Positions 9,847 to 20,346 of a stretch of 64,000 bases of DNA are shown piece by piece. The notes under the pieces were generated by a model that saw only the letters and a program-made list of their open reading frames with translations, was not told the DNA's origin and did no database searches. The translations under genes were made by a program, and so were the position numbers. Every line of letters begins with the position of its first letter. Position 1 is the stretch's first letter. The DNA lies in the NCBI GenBank assembly GCA_001592805.2, contig CP051139.1, positions 3,410,001 through 3,474,000 of the forward strand, written 5' to 3'. Source of the DNA: Peltaster fructicola (lineage: Eukaryota > Ascomycota > Dothideomycetes).

Positions 9847-11495
9847 ATGGCTAGTCTTCAGAAACCGATTGCTGAGCAGCACATCGATATGGTGCCTGGC
9901 ACTGAGATCATGGTCAATGCTGGCGGTGCTCATTATGCTACTGCTGGTGGTAACGAAAGGGATTCTGTGTAGGTGATCTCGTCGCCGAGACATAACCTAG
10001 CTAACAGAACAGACTCGTTCCTCACCCATCCAACGATCCTCACGACCCATTGAATTGGAGCAAGACATGGAAGATCATCGTAGCCAGCTCCCAGCTTCTT
10101 TATGTTTGGGTATTGGTGTGCAGTGCTCTCTCCATTGCTCCTATGTTTCCTTTCCTCGGAGCAGAGTTCATGCTTGATCAGCAGCAGCTCTCCCTTTTGA
10201 CAGGCCTCAACGTCATCACGCTCGGCTTCGCTAACATCCTCATTGTCCCGCTGTCAAACATCTTTGGTCGTCGCCCCATCAGCATCGTGTTCGGAGTTCT
10301 GGTCGTTCTCACCAATATTTGGCAAGCTCTTGCTACCAGCCACAGCAGTTTGCTTGCTGCTCGTGCCTGCAATGGCATCGTCGCTGCCACGAGCGAGACC
10401 ATCATGGTCCAGGTCATTGCTGATATGTTCTTCCTCCACGAACGAGGCTTCTGGATGGGCACATACTTCACCATGTACTTCAGTGGTGCTTTCCTTGGCC
10501 CTATCATGGCCGGCAACATCGCTGCAGAGCACGGCTGGCGCTCGTTCTTCTGGCTGACTGTTGCTCTAGCGGCATTTGTGACACTGCTACTGGTTGTTGC
10601 CTTTCCGGAGACCAAGTATCACCGCACACAACTTGTTCCTGCTCAGAGTGTCGAAGGCAAGAGCGCACGAGTCGATGAGAAGGCCGTTGAGACCGATGTC
10701 AACAGCGAGGAGAACATCTTCGTTGCCAAAGGTCGTCCAAGCAAAGCGCAGTTCGGCCCTTTCTCGAGACCGGATAGCAGATGGGCAGCTTTCATCGTCC
10801 GCGACCTCACCACTCCTGTGGTAGTGTTCTTCAATCCTATCGTGTTCTGGGCAGCTCTCATGCTGGCAGGTCCTGCTGATCTGCTGCTCATCTTCAACCT
10901 CACAGAGTCCGGGCTATTGGGCTCTCCAGCGTACGGCTGGTCTCCAGCTGCTGTCGGCTACTCCAATTTCGCCTTCTTCATCGGTGGTATCATCGGCGTG
11001 GTCACGGCTGGTACACTCTCCGACTATGTTGCACGACGTGCGACACTGAAGAACAACGGCATTCGTGAGCCTGAGATGCGGCTTCCAGCGCTCCTACCAT
11101 TCATCGTGTTCTTCATCATCTCACATGTTGTCGGAGCTGTCGGCTACGAGAGACTCTGGCCATGGCAGGCGATCCTGGTCTGCGGTTTCGGCTTCAGCGG
11201 TCTCGCTGTTACCGCTATTCCAACCATCGCGATCGCATACGCAGTGGACTGCTACAAACCCATCTCTGGAGAGATCATGGTCGTGGGCACTGTTCTAAAG
11301 AACGTCTTGGGCTTCTGTTTGAGCTATTGGGTATTCAACGTCATGGCGATGGACGGCTGGGTTGCTGTCTACATGACACAATTTGCAGTCAGCATGTTGC
11401 CTGTCGTGCTCACCGTGCCACTCTACTTTTTCGGCAAGTCGTTGAGGCGATGGACCAGAAACTCCAGCATACACCGCATGGAGGCTTTGATCTAG
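9847..11495 (+). CDS. MFS transporter, DHA1-like, two exons
   Basis: Exons are 9847-9968 and 10013-11495, giving 534 residues. The 44-bp intron has a GTAGGT donor and a CTAAC branch site. Splicing joins a short polar N-terminus to HPSNDPHDPLNWS, the cytoplasmic motif of fungal DHA1 drug:H+ antiporters. About 12 membrane helices follow. The loop after the second helix carries the motif-A remnant FGRRP near residue 115. A hydrophilic central loop (about residues 240-300) separates the two six-helix halves. The family exports drugs, toxins or metabolites. The substrate cannot be read from sequence. Confidence 0.88.
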
Positions 11496-11757
11496 GTGTG
11501 ATCTCGACAATCGAGCTAGTCATTTGGCGCAGAGAATGGTCGACGATGAATGTAGTAATCTAGTCGTGCAGAGAATGAATGTCATTGTTGCATACTTGAC
11601 CGGTAGTGCGCGGATGTTTTCCGAATGTGGCAGTCAGCAGCGAGCTTGAAGTGTCACTGCGAAGTATATCAACATCGCTGTTCTTCTCTCCTCCACAATC
11701 GCATGCCGTTGCTGGAACGATGGCAAGCAGCATACAGTTAATACTCGATCTCGCATA

Positions 11758-14600
11758 ATGTCGAGCGCATCTCGTGTTCGCCATGCGACAAGACGACCTC
11801 TCCGTGTCGCTACTTCATCATATCTCGTTCCGCGACGAGCGATAACGACTGCCACCCAAGGTAGCCGTAGCGTTCCTGTCGATATCCTCGAGAGCTACGA
11901 CGTCCCACATGCAGCGTCGACAGAGAGCAGTACGCGATGGCAGGCAATACGCCAGGCCAAACCATTCTCAGACTTCCTCACAGACAACTTCGATCGACAA
12001 CATGACTACCTACGCATCTCCTTGACTGAGAGATGCAATCTGCGATGCTTGTATTGCATGCCGGAGGAAGGAATCGACCTATCACCCAACCGAGACATCC
12101 TAACCACGCCAGAGATTCACTATCTAAGCACATTGTTCGTCAATCAAGGCGTTACTAAAATTCGCCTGACTGGAGGCGAGCCGACCGTGAGAAAGGACAT
12201 ACTACCGCTGATGCGTAAGCTTGGCGATCTCAGGCGTGATGGTTTGAAAGAGCTAGCATTGACTACAAATGGCATATCCTTACATCGCAAGCTGGACCAC
12301 ATGGTTGAGTCAGGCTTGACTGGCGTGAACATCTCATTGGACACTCTCGATCCATTTCAGTTCCAGCTTCTCACTCGCAGACAGGGCTTCAATGCTGTAA
12401 TGAGGAGCATCGACAGAGTCAAAGAGATGAACAAAGCAGGAGCAGGTATCAGATTGAAGATCAACTGTGTGGTGATGCGTGGGTTGAATGACCACCAAGT
12501 CCTGCCGTTCGTCGAGATGACTAAAACCGAGGATTTGGAAGTACGCTTCATCGAGTACATGCCATTTGGAGGTAATAAATGGTCTGAGAACAAGATGATG
12601 AGCTATGCAGATATGCTAGCCAACATACGCCAAACATACCCAACTCTAACCAGGCTCAAGGACGCTCGTAACGATACTTCGAAAACATGGCACATTCCTG
12701 GTTTTGCTGGCCGCATTGGCTTCATCACAAGCATGACGCACAATTTCTGTGGCACTTGCAACCGGTTGCGCATAACATCGGATGGCAACTTGAAAGTATG
12801 CCTTCACGGCAATACTGAGGTCAGTCTCCGCGACCTGCTGCGCAAGGACAACTCAGGCGAGCCAATGGACGAGGCAGCGTTCGAGGCTGTCTCGCAGGTC
12901 GAGTCCGGCGTAAGGGACGGACAGCTTTTGGAGGTGATTGGCGCTGCGGTCAAGCGCAAGAAGGCCAAGCATGCTGGCATGGGTGAGCTTGAAAACATGA
13001 AGAATAGGCCAATGATATTGATTGGAGGGTAGGTCCTGACTCTCGTCTCTATGCAGACTATCTATCACCCAGCATCAATCGATCGTCGCTTACACAGATG
13101 GTAGATGAACGTGCTCGTACAACATTACATCGAGCGCCATCAACAACAGCCTTAGCGAGGCTTGTACCTACACATCTGCTGCCGCAGATACCCTATGCCC
13201 AGCAGCGACACTTTTACTCCACTCGACCAGATTCGCCAATACCCTTCCAAAGCCTCAGAGATCTGTTACCTCGGACAGACCCAGACAGGTTTGGGCCAGG
13301 CAGTATCTACGGACCTACATTAGTAGACCCTGAGCAGGATACTTTGATCGACCATGAACACATTGCGGGTACACAGGAGATAGATCAATCGCCACAGTCT
13401 CGGAACAACCATGACTACATGGTAGGCGAGGACGCCATGATTCCTGCGGACTCGAAGCAGTCGTTGCTGTCCAATCAATCAAGGATTGATGAGCACACTG
13501 GTCCTGTCCAGGGCACAAGGAGCAGGTCTCATGGACAACGTCTGCCATACTCTTCCGTTTCGTTGCAAGATTTGTCGACGTATCGAGCGCAGTCGCAGCC
13601 CACAGACACCGAGGGCACGCCTCCCGTCCAGAAGACGAGCGGGACGTCTGCCATCACACCAAACTCAGGTGCTCATCACGTCAAGCTGCAAGGACAGCCA
13701 ACGCACGACACGCAGTCGCAGTCGAGCAGAGGCAAACCGAGTAAACCTGCTGCACGCTCGACGAAGAGGCAGGTCAACAAGCTGGAAGTGCCAGACTCAC
13801 TTGGCAACAATGAACGACTCCCAGCCGTTGACACTCCGGAACAGGAGACCAGCGCTGTAGGATTCGGTCTCGAGGACACACAACTTCATAATGAACGAAG
13901 CGCATCGATCCCAGTGCAGCAACTCAAGCAATCGGCAAGGGCCGCGCTCCATGACCCCGAGCTACTCGAAGACGATAGCAGTGCTCCTAGCAGGCCGGAC
14001 GAGCAAAAAGCTGCTGCACCGTCGTTGACACACGTCAATGCCAAGGGTGAAGCACATATGGTCGACGTTGGTGCTAAGACTGCTACGAAACGCATTGCAG
14101 TCGCTCTGGCCAACGTCATGTTCGGGAACACCAGGTCAAGGCGGCTTGTGACAGAGGACACGAACAAGAAGGGTGATGTGTTGGGAGCAGCCCGCATTGC
14201 TGGCATCATGGCTGCGAAAAGGACATCAGACCTGATACCACTTTGCCACCCTATCTCGATAAGCAAAGTAGAGATTGATCTATCCATGACGAGATCAAAA
14301 CTTGGACCGCCATGGCTCCAGGTTACAGCACGCGTCGAATGCGTTGGTCCGACAGGTGTCGAGATGGAGGCACTCACTGCTGTCAGTGTTGCAGCATTGA
14401 CAGTATATGACATGTGTAAAGCCGTGGACAAGGGTATGACGGTACGCGGTACACGGCTCTTATACAAAAGTGGAGGAAACAGTGGTGTGTACGTTACTGC
14501 ATCGGCTGCCGAACATATGAGATCTGATGATCCACCCTCGTGGGCTCATGGCTTGCCAATTCCAGAGGCGGAGCCACGTTCGAAAGACAGTACGAGGTAG
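11758..14600 (+). CDS. cnxABC: Molybdenum cofactor biosynthesis MoaA-MoaC fusion (MOCS1/cnxABC type)
   Basis: Exons 11758-13028 and 13073-14600 encode 932 residues. The N-terminus is Arg/Ser-rich, suggesting a mitochondrial presequence. The MoaA part has the radical-SAM cluster CNLRCLYC at about 93-100, TGGEP near 140, and the second iron-sulfur site starting CGTCNR near 331. MoaA and MoaC together turn GTP into cyclic pyranopterin monophosphate. The 44-bp intron starts inside the second Gly codon of the MoaA terminus (ILIGG) and joins in frame to a disordered linker of about 300 residues. A complete MoaC domain follows (about 743-925) with [14 protein letters not shown] and LIPLCHP. Unspliced RNA would stop right after Gly-Gly. 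The fused form is known in Aspergillus nidulans cnxABC. The stop lies 19 bp from the stop of the convergent transporter. Confidence 0.93.
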
Positions 14601-14619
14601 ATCTTCGAAAACGCAAGCA

Positions 14620-16051
14620 TTATGCCTTCACCTTCAGCCTCGCTCCTGTGATCAAGAACCTGTAGGATATGAAGAGGGCACCGCTGACCAGAGCACACAC
14701 GCCGCCATAGATCCAAAGACCTGTCCAATTCAGAGCATCACCTCCACCAGTCGCGAGGACGCCGCCACCGCCTGGTCCGCCTGCAAGTGCGCCAAGACCG
14801 AAGAAAGTGAAGCCCATACCAATTCGAGTGCCAATGCGAGACTTGTCCTTCGTGATCCAGACGAAGACGACTGGCGGCATTGCAAAGAAGACTCCAGAGA
14901 AAACACCGTAGAGGATTGTTACGGCGATAATTGCACCCGCTGAACGGGCGATGATCAAGACGAGGGTCAAGATGCCCACGATGATCGTGCATGGTCCCTG
15001 GACGAGTTAGCTGTGTATGAGAAAATAGGAGACAACAGACTAACTATGATGTTGAGAGGTCCGAATATATCAGAGAGATAGTTCGGCAAGGTCCTACCGA
15101 CAACTGATCCAGCATTGAGCAGCGGTACGAGGTAGAAAGCCATCTCGGTAGAGGTGATGGCTGCATTGTCAGCATAGAAGCTAAGGTAGATGATGACAGT
15201 GTAAACTGCAATGAAGCCAATCGTCCCAGAAAACACGAAAGACAGCCAGCGCCAGTCGGTGAAGGCAGAGAGGTCGATGAGTGCTCGCTTCGCAGCAGGC
15301 TTGACTCGTTGGTGCATGCAGAAGATGGGCATCAGCAACATGGCCATGGCTATGAAGCCTAGAATGCGTACACTCCATCCAAAGCCAACCTCACGAATGA
15401 GGCGGTAGAAGGCAATGGGATAGATAATACCGCCTAGAGAAGAGCCGGAGACGGCCAAACCAATTGCAAGACCTAGCTTCTTGGAGAAATAGCCAGGCAT
15501 GATAGCGACTGATGGTACGAAGAGTAGGCCTGAACCCAACCCTATGGCAAAGCCTTGGGCCAGCAAAACTTGCCAGTATGCGTGGCATAGACTGAGCATC
15601 ATATGGCCGAAGACGATCAAGAAGGAGCCGCCGATCAGTAGTGGACGGAGGTGGCCAGCATCGAAGACGGGTCCAGAGAGGAATCCCACAAACATGATGG
15701 CATACGCTTGGATAGAGCCTGGAGCTTGTCAGCTATAACACAATGTGTTACTCGGCCCATAGTACCAATCCATGCTATGTTTGAGGAGGTCGAGACGAAG
15801 AGGGCGCCAGATTCGTAGTATGTTTGATACACGCCGAAAGTGTTGATCAAGCCGAAGGTATTGAACATGAGGACCCAGGCAGCAACCACTTGCAGCCAGG
15901 CTTGTGTACCTCCGTCAGGGACTCCTGGTAATGCATTGACTGTGGGCGGTGCGATTGTCGATGTCGTGTTCTCTGATGCCGTGATGGACTCGGCCTGCTT
16001 CTCGACATCGCCACTGCTGGCTGGTCGTGCTTCTGTCATCGCCATGCTCAT
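14620..16051 (-). CDS. MFS monocarboxylate-type (MCT) transporter, three exons
   Basis: Minus-strand exons 16051-15766, 15718-15045 and 14997-14620 encode 445 residues. Introns of 47 bp each (15719-15765 and 14998-15044) restore family blocks. The first junction gives WIGSIQAYAIMFVG, the second LNIIGPCTIIVG. The N-terminal PDGG..AW motif before the first helix and the FGVYQTYYE segment are typical of fungal MCT-like transporters, which may carry monocarboxylates, riboflavin or other small acids. The first intron's donor is GTACTA, weaker than the others. About 12 helices are visible. The start at 16051 is the first of three closely spaced in-frame ATGs. It converges on the molybdenum-cofactor gene. 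Confidence 0.88.
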
Positions 16052-16680
16052 GAGTATCGTGCCATTCTGAAGGAATGAGCTCAAGCCATGATGATCTACT
16101 TTATGTTGCTCTTTGGGCCCCCAAATATCGAGGACAAGATGCAATGGGATGATTTATAATGCTAGTCGGGCCCCTGCTCAAATGATCGACGGTAGGATTG
16201 GTGGATAGAGATATCGGCACTCGGTGCTGCGATATTAGAGCGAGTCGGTCATGACACGAAGTTACGAGATCGCTGGAGCTTACACAGATGCTCAGCAAAG
16301 CTAGAACGGGCAGAGCATGCGAAGGTGTTTAAGCTGGAAGGATGTCGTGGACGCTATGGTGAAGCTGTCCACACTTTGTCAGCACACAGGAGTATAGCAC
16401 TGCAATGCTGCGGCGAATCCATTCATCTAGATGCATTACCTGCCAACAAGCCATTGGCATGGTTGCTCTATCGTGTGACACAGGATATATTGGCGAAACG
16501 AGCACAGCAATCGCTGTTGTATGCTGCGCAGGAATGCAGGAATCCACCACTTAATGTGGCGATGCACTTCCCAGGATCTACCTTCGATGACAACATGTCT
16601 ACTACCTGCCTCCTCACTTTCTCTTCAACCACATCTCTCGACCTGAAATACATTTTCAGCAAGCATCAGACTGCCGAGAC
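16052..16680. other. Divergent promoter region, MCT transporter and CVNH gene
   Basis: No gene is supported in these 630 bp. It separates two divergently transcribed genes. A 119-codon plus-strand frame (16325-16684) runs into the CVNH start but has no recognisable protein character. Confidence 0.5.
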
Positions 16681-17634
16681 ATGACACGCAACAAGCCATG
16701 GAGAGGCGATGCCGCAGCCTCACAGCAGAGCACTGTAACAACGTCTGAGACTACCACGCGACAACCGAACCTTGCGGCCAACTCCGAAGCTGCCCACACA
16801 ACAACCGATAGCAGATTCCCGTCGACGACAGGTACTGCGGTCGTGAGCGACCCGAATGCTGTCAATAGCGCAACACCCGAGAAGACAGAGGCACATGCCA
16901 CCGCAAAACCGGCCTATGCCCCACCCACAGCGGCAGACGTAGATGGCGAAGATGTCCTGCACGTCTACCAACCTGAGGAAGACGAAGACAATGAAGTATA
17001 TGCGGAGGACCCATTGGAGAGTGTTGCCTCATCAGCACCACAAGATCACGATGCGCGAACCCGAGAGCAACAGCACAATCGAGACACGCACGAAACGCCT
17101 GCTGATGACGAAGACTTGACGACTGCTCTTAGCAATTTGCTATCTGGCCGCGCATCCGATCACCGTGCAGGACCATTTGGCTTCCTCGATGTGATGGCCG
17201 GTGCTATCGCCGGTGCTTTCCCAAGCGCTTCCCCAGCGGAAGACCACAGGTCACCCCGTGGACCGCTGCAAGAGTCTCGTGAAGCCGACAAGACGTCCAG
17301 AGCCACCTCTCCGGCAAGAGGACACTTCCACGCCAGTTCATCGAACATATCCCTCGAAGAGCAACGTTATCTTGTGGCGAGGTGCAAGGATTGCCGTGGC
17401 GTGCCACAGCATTCTAAGTTGGACCTCAATGATTGTCTTTCCAACGACAATGGTCACTTCCGCTGGACAAGAGGCGGTAACTTCAGGGCATCAGCCAGGA
17501 ATATTGAGCTCACAACCAACGGAGAGGTCCTTCGGGCAGAGCTAAGAGCACGAGATGGTCGTTGGAAGACTGCCACCATCCGTTTGCCACAAAGAATTAG
17601 CAACAAGAATGGGCAGCTAGTGCTGATTACATAA
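16681..17634 (+). CDS. CVNH (cyanovirin-N homology) domain protein
   Basis: A single exon of 317 residues with no signal peptide. Residues 1-220 are low-complexity: Thr/Ala-rich, then strongly acidic (EEDEDNEVYAED near 100), with a short hydrophobic stretch near 165-185. The C-terminal 95 residues read as a CVNH domain: LDLNDCLSNDNG, then WTRGGNF, SARNIEL, and later RISNKNGQL. CVNH domains often bind mannose glycans. The second-half Cys usual before RNI is Ala here and the domain is Cys-poor, as in many intracellular fungal CVNH proteins, so carbohydrate binding is not assured. Its stop lies 25 bp from the stop of the convergent PPR gene. Confidence 0.82.
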   Translation: MTRNKPWRGDAAASQQSTVTTSETTTRQPNLAANSEAAHTTTDSRFPSTTGTAVVSDPNAVNSATPEKTEAHATAKPAYAPPTAADVDGEDVLHVYQPEEDEDNEVYAEDPLESVASSAPQDHDARTREQQHNRDTHETPADDEDLTTALSNLLSGRASDHRAGPFGFLDVMAGAIAGAFPSASPAEDHRSPRGPLQESREADKTSRATSPARGHFHASSSNISLEEQRYLVARCKDCRGVPQHSKLDLNDCLSNDNGHFRWTRGGNFRASARNIELTTNGEVLRAELRARDGRWKTATIRLPQRISNKNGQLVLIT

Positions 17635-17659
17635 CTGTAGCAGTAAATCTCGATGTCTC

Positions 17660-20116
17660 TTAAGGCTTTACACTCCTGTCGACCTGGTAAGACTTGAAGC
17701 GATATTCACCGAACGCCAGCCCGACCTCTTGCAGCTTGGCCCACGCCTCGCTGTGCTCCTTTGACGCCCACATCGCCACCAACGGATGTTTGTGCGAGAG
17801 AATGGCCGCGTTGTAAAGACTGCCGAGCATCAACGGATCGAGCTCGACCTCGTCCTTCTGATATGCCTGCTCGAGTGTTGTCACGGCATTGTTGACATCG
17901 CCGTTTCCAACGAGAGCCGCAATGTACGCCGCCCACAAGCTCTGGTCCACTTCAACTCCATTCCTGCGCAGTCGCGACCATATCTCCTGGGCTTTGACAT
18001 CCGCAAAGCTAGTCTTTTCGCATACTCGGAATGCAATCTGAATTGAGTTGTAGGTCGGGCCTTCTTGAGAAGCGCTTATGTCGTCCCATATGTCCAGTGC
18101 TTCTTCTCCTTGCTGACAGTCTGTGTAGGCGATCATGAGCCCATTGAGCATGCGCGTGGTGACGTTGACAGTCGTGTCAATCTTCATCTGATTGTGCAGC
18201 GCACGCAAGCATTTACCATCCTTGATCTGTCCTGCTCCGAGGAAGGCTGCAAGGTATGTATCGGCGTCTGGTATTGTATCATCGCGAGAGTGTGCACGCA
18301 TGTGACTAAAGACATGCAGCGCCATATCTGCTCGGTTCCGGTCAAAGCAAGCTTGCATTATTTGTGTTCTGTCTTCGCGCGGCATCTCATCGAAATCCTG
18401 TCGAAGGATGTGATATGCATCCCATAAGCTGGCCACAGGTGTCGTCTTCTTCAGACAGAAGTCCTTGATGGCAGTTCGCAAGTCCGCACGATCCGCTGAG
18501 GAATAACCATGCGCGTGCGTCCTGATCAGGTCTTGTACATCCTGTACTTCGTCTCGCTCGAGATGTAACACAGCAAGAGTCTGCACGGTAGATGGCTCGA
18601 AGATAGCTCGACGATCGGAGAGGTCCGCAGCTACATTCATGATCGTGTCGAAGTCGTGTCGTCCACTAGTGCACAGCGCGACGAGAAGTCGATTCACTGC
18701 GGGAACGTCATCATTCGACGACAGATCCTTGCTCTGGAGATGCTTGTAGGCGATCAGTGCACCATCGACATCCTTAACGTCCAGTCGATACTGCATTTGT
18801 AGCGTCAGAGTACGGGCGTCCGGCTCGATACCTCGCTCTTTCCCCGTTGCGATCAACCGCTCTGCAACGTATGGGTCCTTGTCAGCTATAGCAGTTTCTA
18901 CCAAGCGGTTGATAGTAGAAGTGTCGGGTAGTCGCCGTTGAGATCTGTCCTTAGCCAACCCTTTATTGGACTGGACCATGACATTCATCATGCGATTGAC
19001 CTCATCCACGCTCTTCTGCAGGAGAAATCCCCATACGAGAATCTCGTCCCAGACTGGTTTGCAGGGATTGCTGGTCATCATAGCTCGCACAAATCCATGG
19101 CCCAAATCAAGGCGTTTGCTGCGCCAGCAATAGTCGAGCGCAGCACGTAGTGGTTCTGCGAAGACAGATTGATCCTGCTCGTCGCTCTTCGACGAAGACA
19201 ATCTCATGACCCATTTCTCGAGATTGGCTGGATCCTCATGATTTGAGTAAAAGATGACCATGCTGATAGCCGCTTCCGTGGTTGCGTCAAAGTCGAACCA
19301 TTTGCCGGCATTCAGAGTCTTCAGCAGCCCAGACTTGTCACTCTTTCTGCTGTATGCTTCCAAGACTAGTCCGTAAGCATATGCCAGAAGAGTCCGGTCT
19401 TTCGTCTGTGGTGGAGGCAATTCTGTATGGCGTCGTCCCTCTTCTAGCACATGCAGAGCTTCGGCAGCCTTGTCCAGACCGCAGGCCATCCTGACTAAAG
19501 CTCGTAGTTCGATGGACAACATGGTGACGGGTGCATATTGTCGCTTTGTATTGTACAAAAGTCGTGCGAGTTTGAGGTGCGCTGGTGCGACCTCATTAGA
19601 CATTGACCACAAAGCTGCACTGCACAACTCAGTGTCAATCGGTGCACTCTTCTGTGCATCAGCATCGGCTTCCGCAGCGTCCGAATTCTGCCCAAGAATG
19701 TACTCATAGCTTTGTAACAACAAAAGTGCCTGAGTGTCCGGTATCCGGTTTGAGGATTTGCTCGTCCTTGACTTCAGATACGCCTTTACAGCTTCCTGTA
19801 CTGCCTGCACCTCAGGGAGGCGTGCCTGCATCCTCTGTCTCTTGACAAGATCCATCATGACATCGATGCCAGGGTCAAAGGTCGTTTTGGCCTTGTCTCG
19901 CGATGACTGGCTGAAGGACGGGAAGCTGAAGAGGGACCGTCGCTGCTGGCTGCTCGACGCCGACGGTGTGCTTGCACGAAATGCATGATGTTGATGTCGT
20001 GTTTGTCGCCATCGGAGCAATGCGCTCGCCGCAGGTCGACGCAAGCATCCATGGTGAACGATGTATTCGTTTGATACCAAGCAGCGAAAGACGTGCCGTG
20101 TTAAATGTGATGGCAT
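17660..20116 (-). CDS. Mitochondrial pentatricopeptide-repeat (PPR) protein
   Basis: A single exon of 818 residues. The first 65 residues are rich in Arg, His, Ser and Ala with few acids, a good mitochondrial presequence. The rest is an alpha-helical solenoid of degenerate roughly 35-residue units, consistent with PPR repeats. Examples are segments with the pattern of 'TYNSIQIAFRVCEK' and 'DADTYLAAFLGAGQ' in the C-terminal half. PPR proteins bind organellar RNA or help assemble respiratory complexes. It may correspond to the complex I assembly protein CIA84, but that is a guess. It is divergent from mitoribosomal S18 across 230 bp. Confidence 0.8.
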   Translation of the reverse strand: MPSHLTRHVFRCLVSNEYIVHHGCLRRPAASALLRWRQTRHQHHAFRASTPSASSSQQRRSLFSFPSFSQSSRDKAKTTFDPGIDVMMDLVKRQRMQARLPEVQAVQEAVKAYLKSRTSKSSNRIPDTQALLLLQSYEYILGQNSDAAEADADAQKSAPIDTELCSAALWSMSNEVAPAHLKLARLLYNTKRQYAPVTMLSIELRALVRMACGLDKAAEALHVLEEGRRHTELPPPQTKDRTLLAYAYGLVLEAYSRKSDKSGLLKTLNAGKWFDFDATTEAAISMVIFYSNHEDPANLEKWVMRLSSSKSDEQDQSVFAEPLRAALDYCWRSKRLDLGHGFVRAMMTSNPCKPVWDEILVWGFLLQKSVDEVNRMMNVMVQSNKGLAKDRSQRRLPDTSTINRLVETAIADKDPYVAERLIATGKERGIEPDARTLTLQMQYRLDVKDVDGALIAYKHLQSKDLSSNDDVPAVNRLLVALCTSGRHDFDTIMNVAADLSDRRAIFEPSTVQTLAVLHLERDEVQDVQDLIRTHAHGYSSADRADLRTAIKDFCLKKTTPVASLWDAYHILRQDFDEMPREDRTQIMQACFDRNRADMALHVFSHMRAHSRDDTIPDADTYLAAFLGAGQIKDGKCLRALHNQMKIDTTVNVTTRMLNGLMIAYTDCQQGEEALDIWDDISASQEGPTYNSIQIAFRVCEKTSFADVKAQEIWSRLRRNGVEVDQSLWAAYIAALVGNGDVNNAVTTLEQAYQKDEVELDPLMLGSLYNAAILSHKHPLVAMWASKEHSEAWAKLQEVGLAFGEYRFKSYQVDRSVKP

Positions 20117-20346
20117 GTTGCCTCAATCTCGTGCAGTGACGGAAGCATCAAGCAAATGTACAGTTGCGAAAACTCCAATGGTCGGATGATGAAAGGTGCT
20201 GTAATGCTCAAAATTGGCGATGATGAAACGATGAGGTCGCGTTCAGCGTACTCAGAGAGCTCCAGCAAAATTTCGGCGAAGTCAAGCACTCCCGAGCCAG
20301 GTCTATAACGACTTGCGACCATTCGTACTCTTCACCAGGAACCACA
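20117..20346. promoter_or_regulatory. Shared divergent promoter, PPR protein and mitoribosomal S18
   Basis: Only 230 bp separate the two divergent start codons. Both products appear mitochondrial, so a bidirectional promoter is likely. I cannot name a binding site with confidence. Confidence 0.45.

Noticed and set aside
10178-10615. Long open frames antisense to the MFS transporter
   Set aside because: Shadow of a real coding gene; composition follows the opposite strand's codon pattern.
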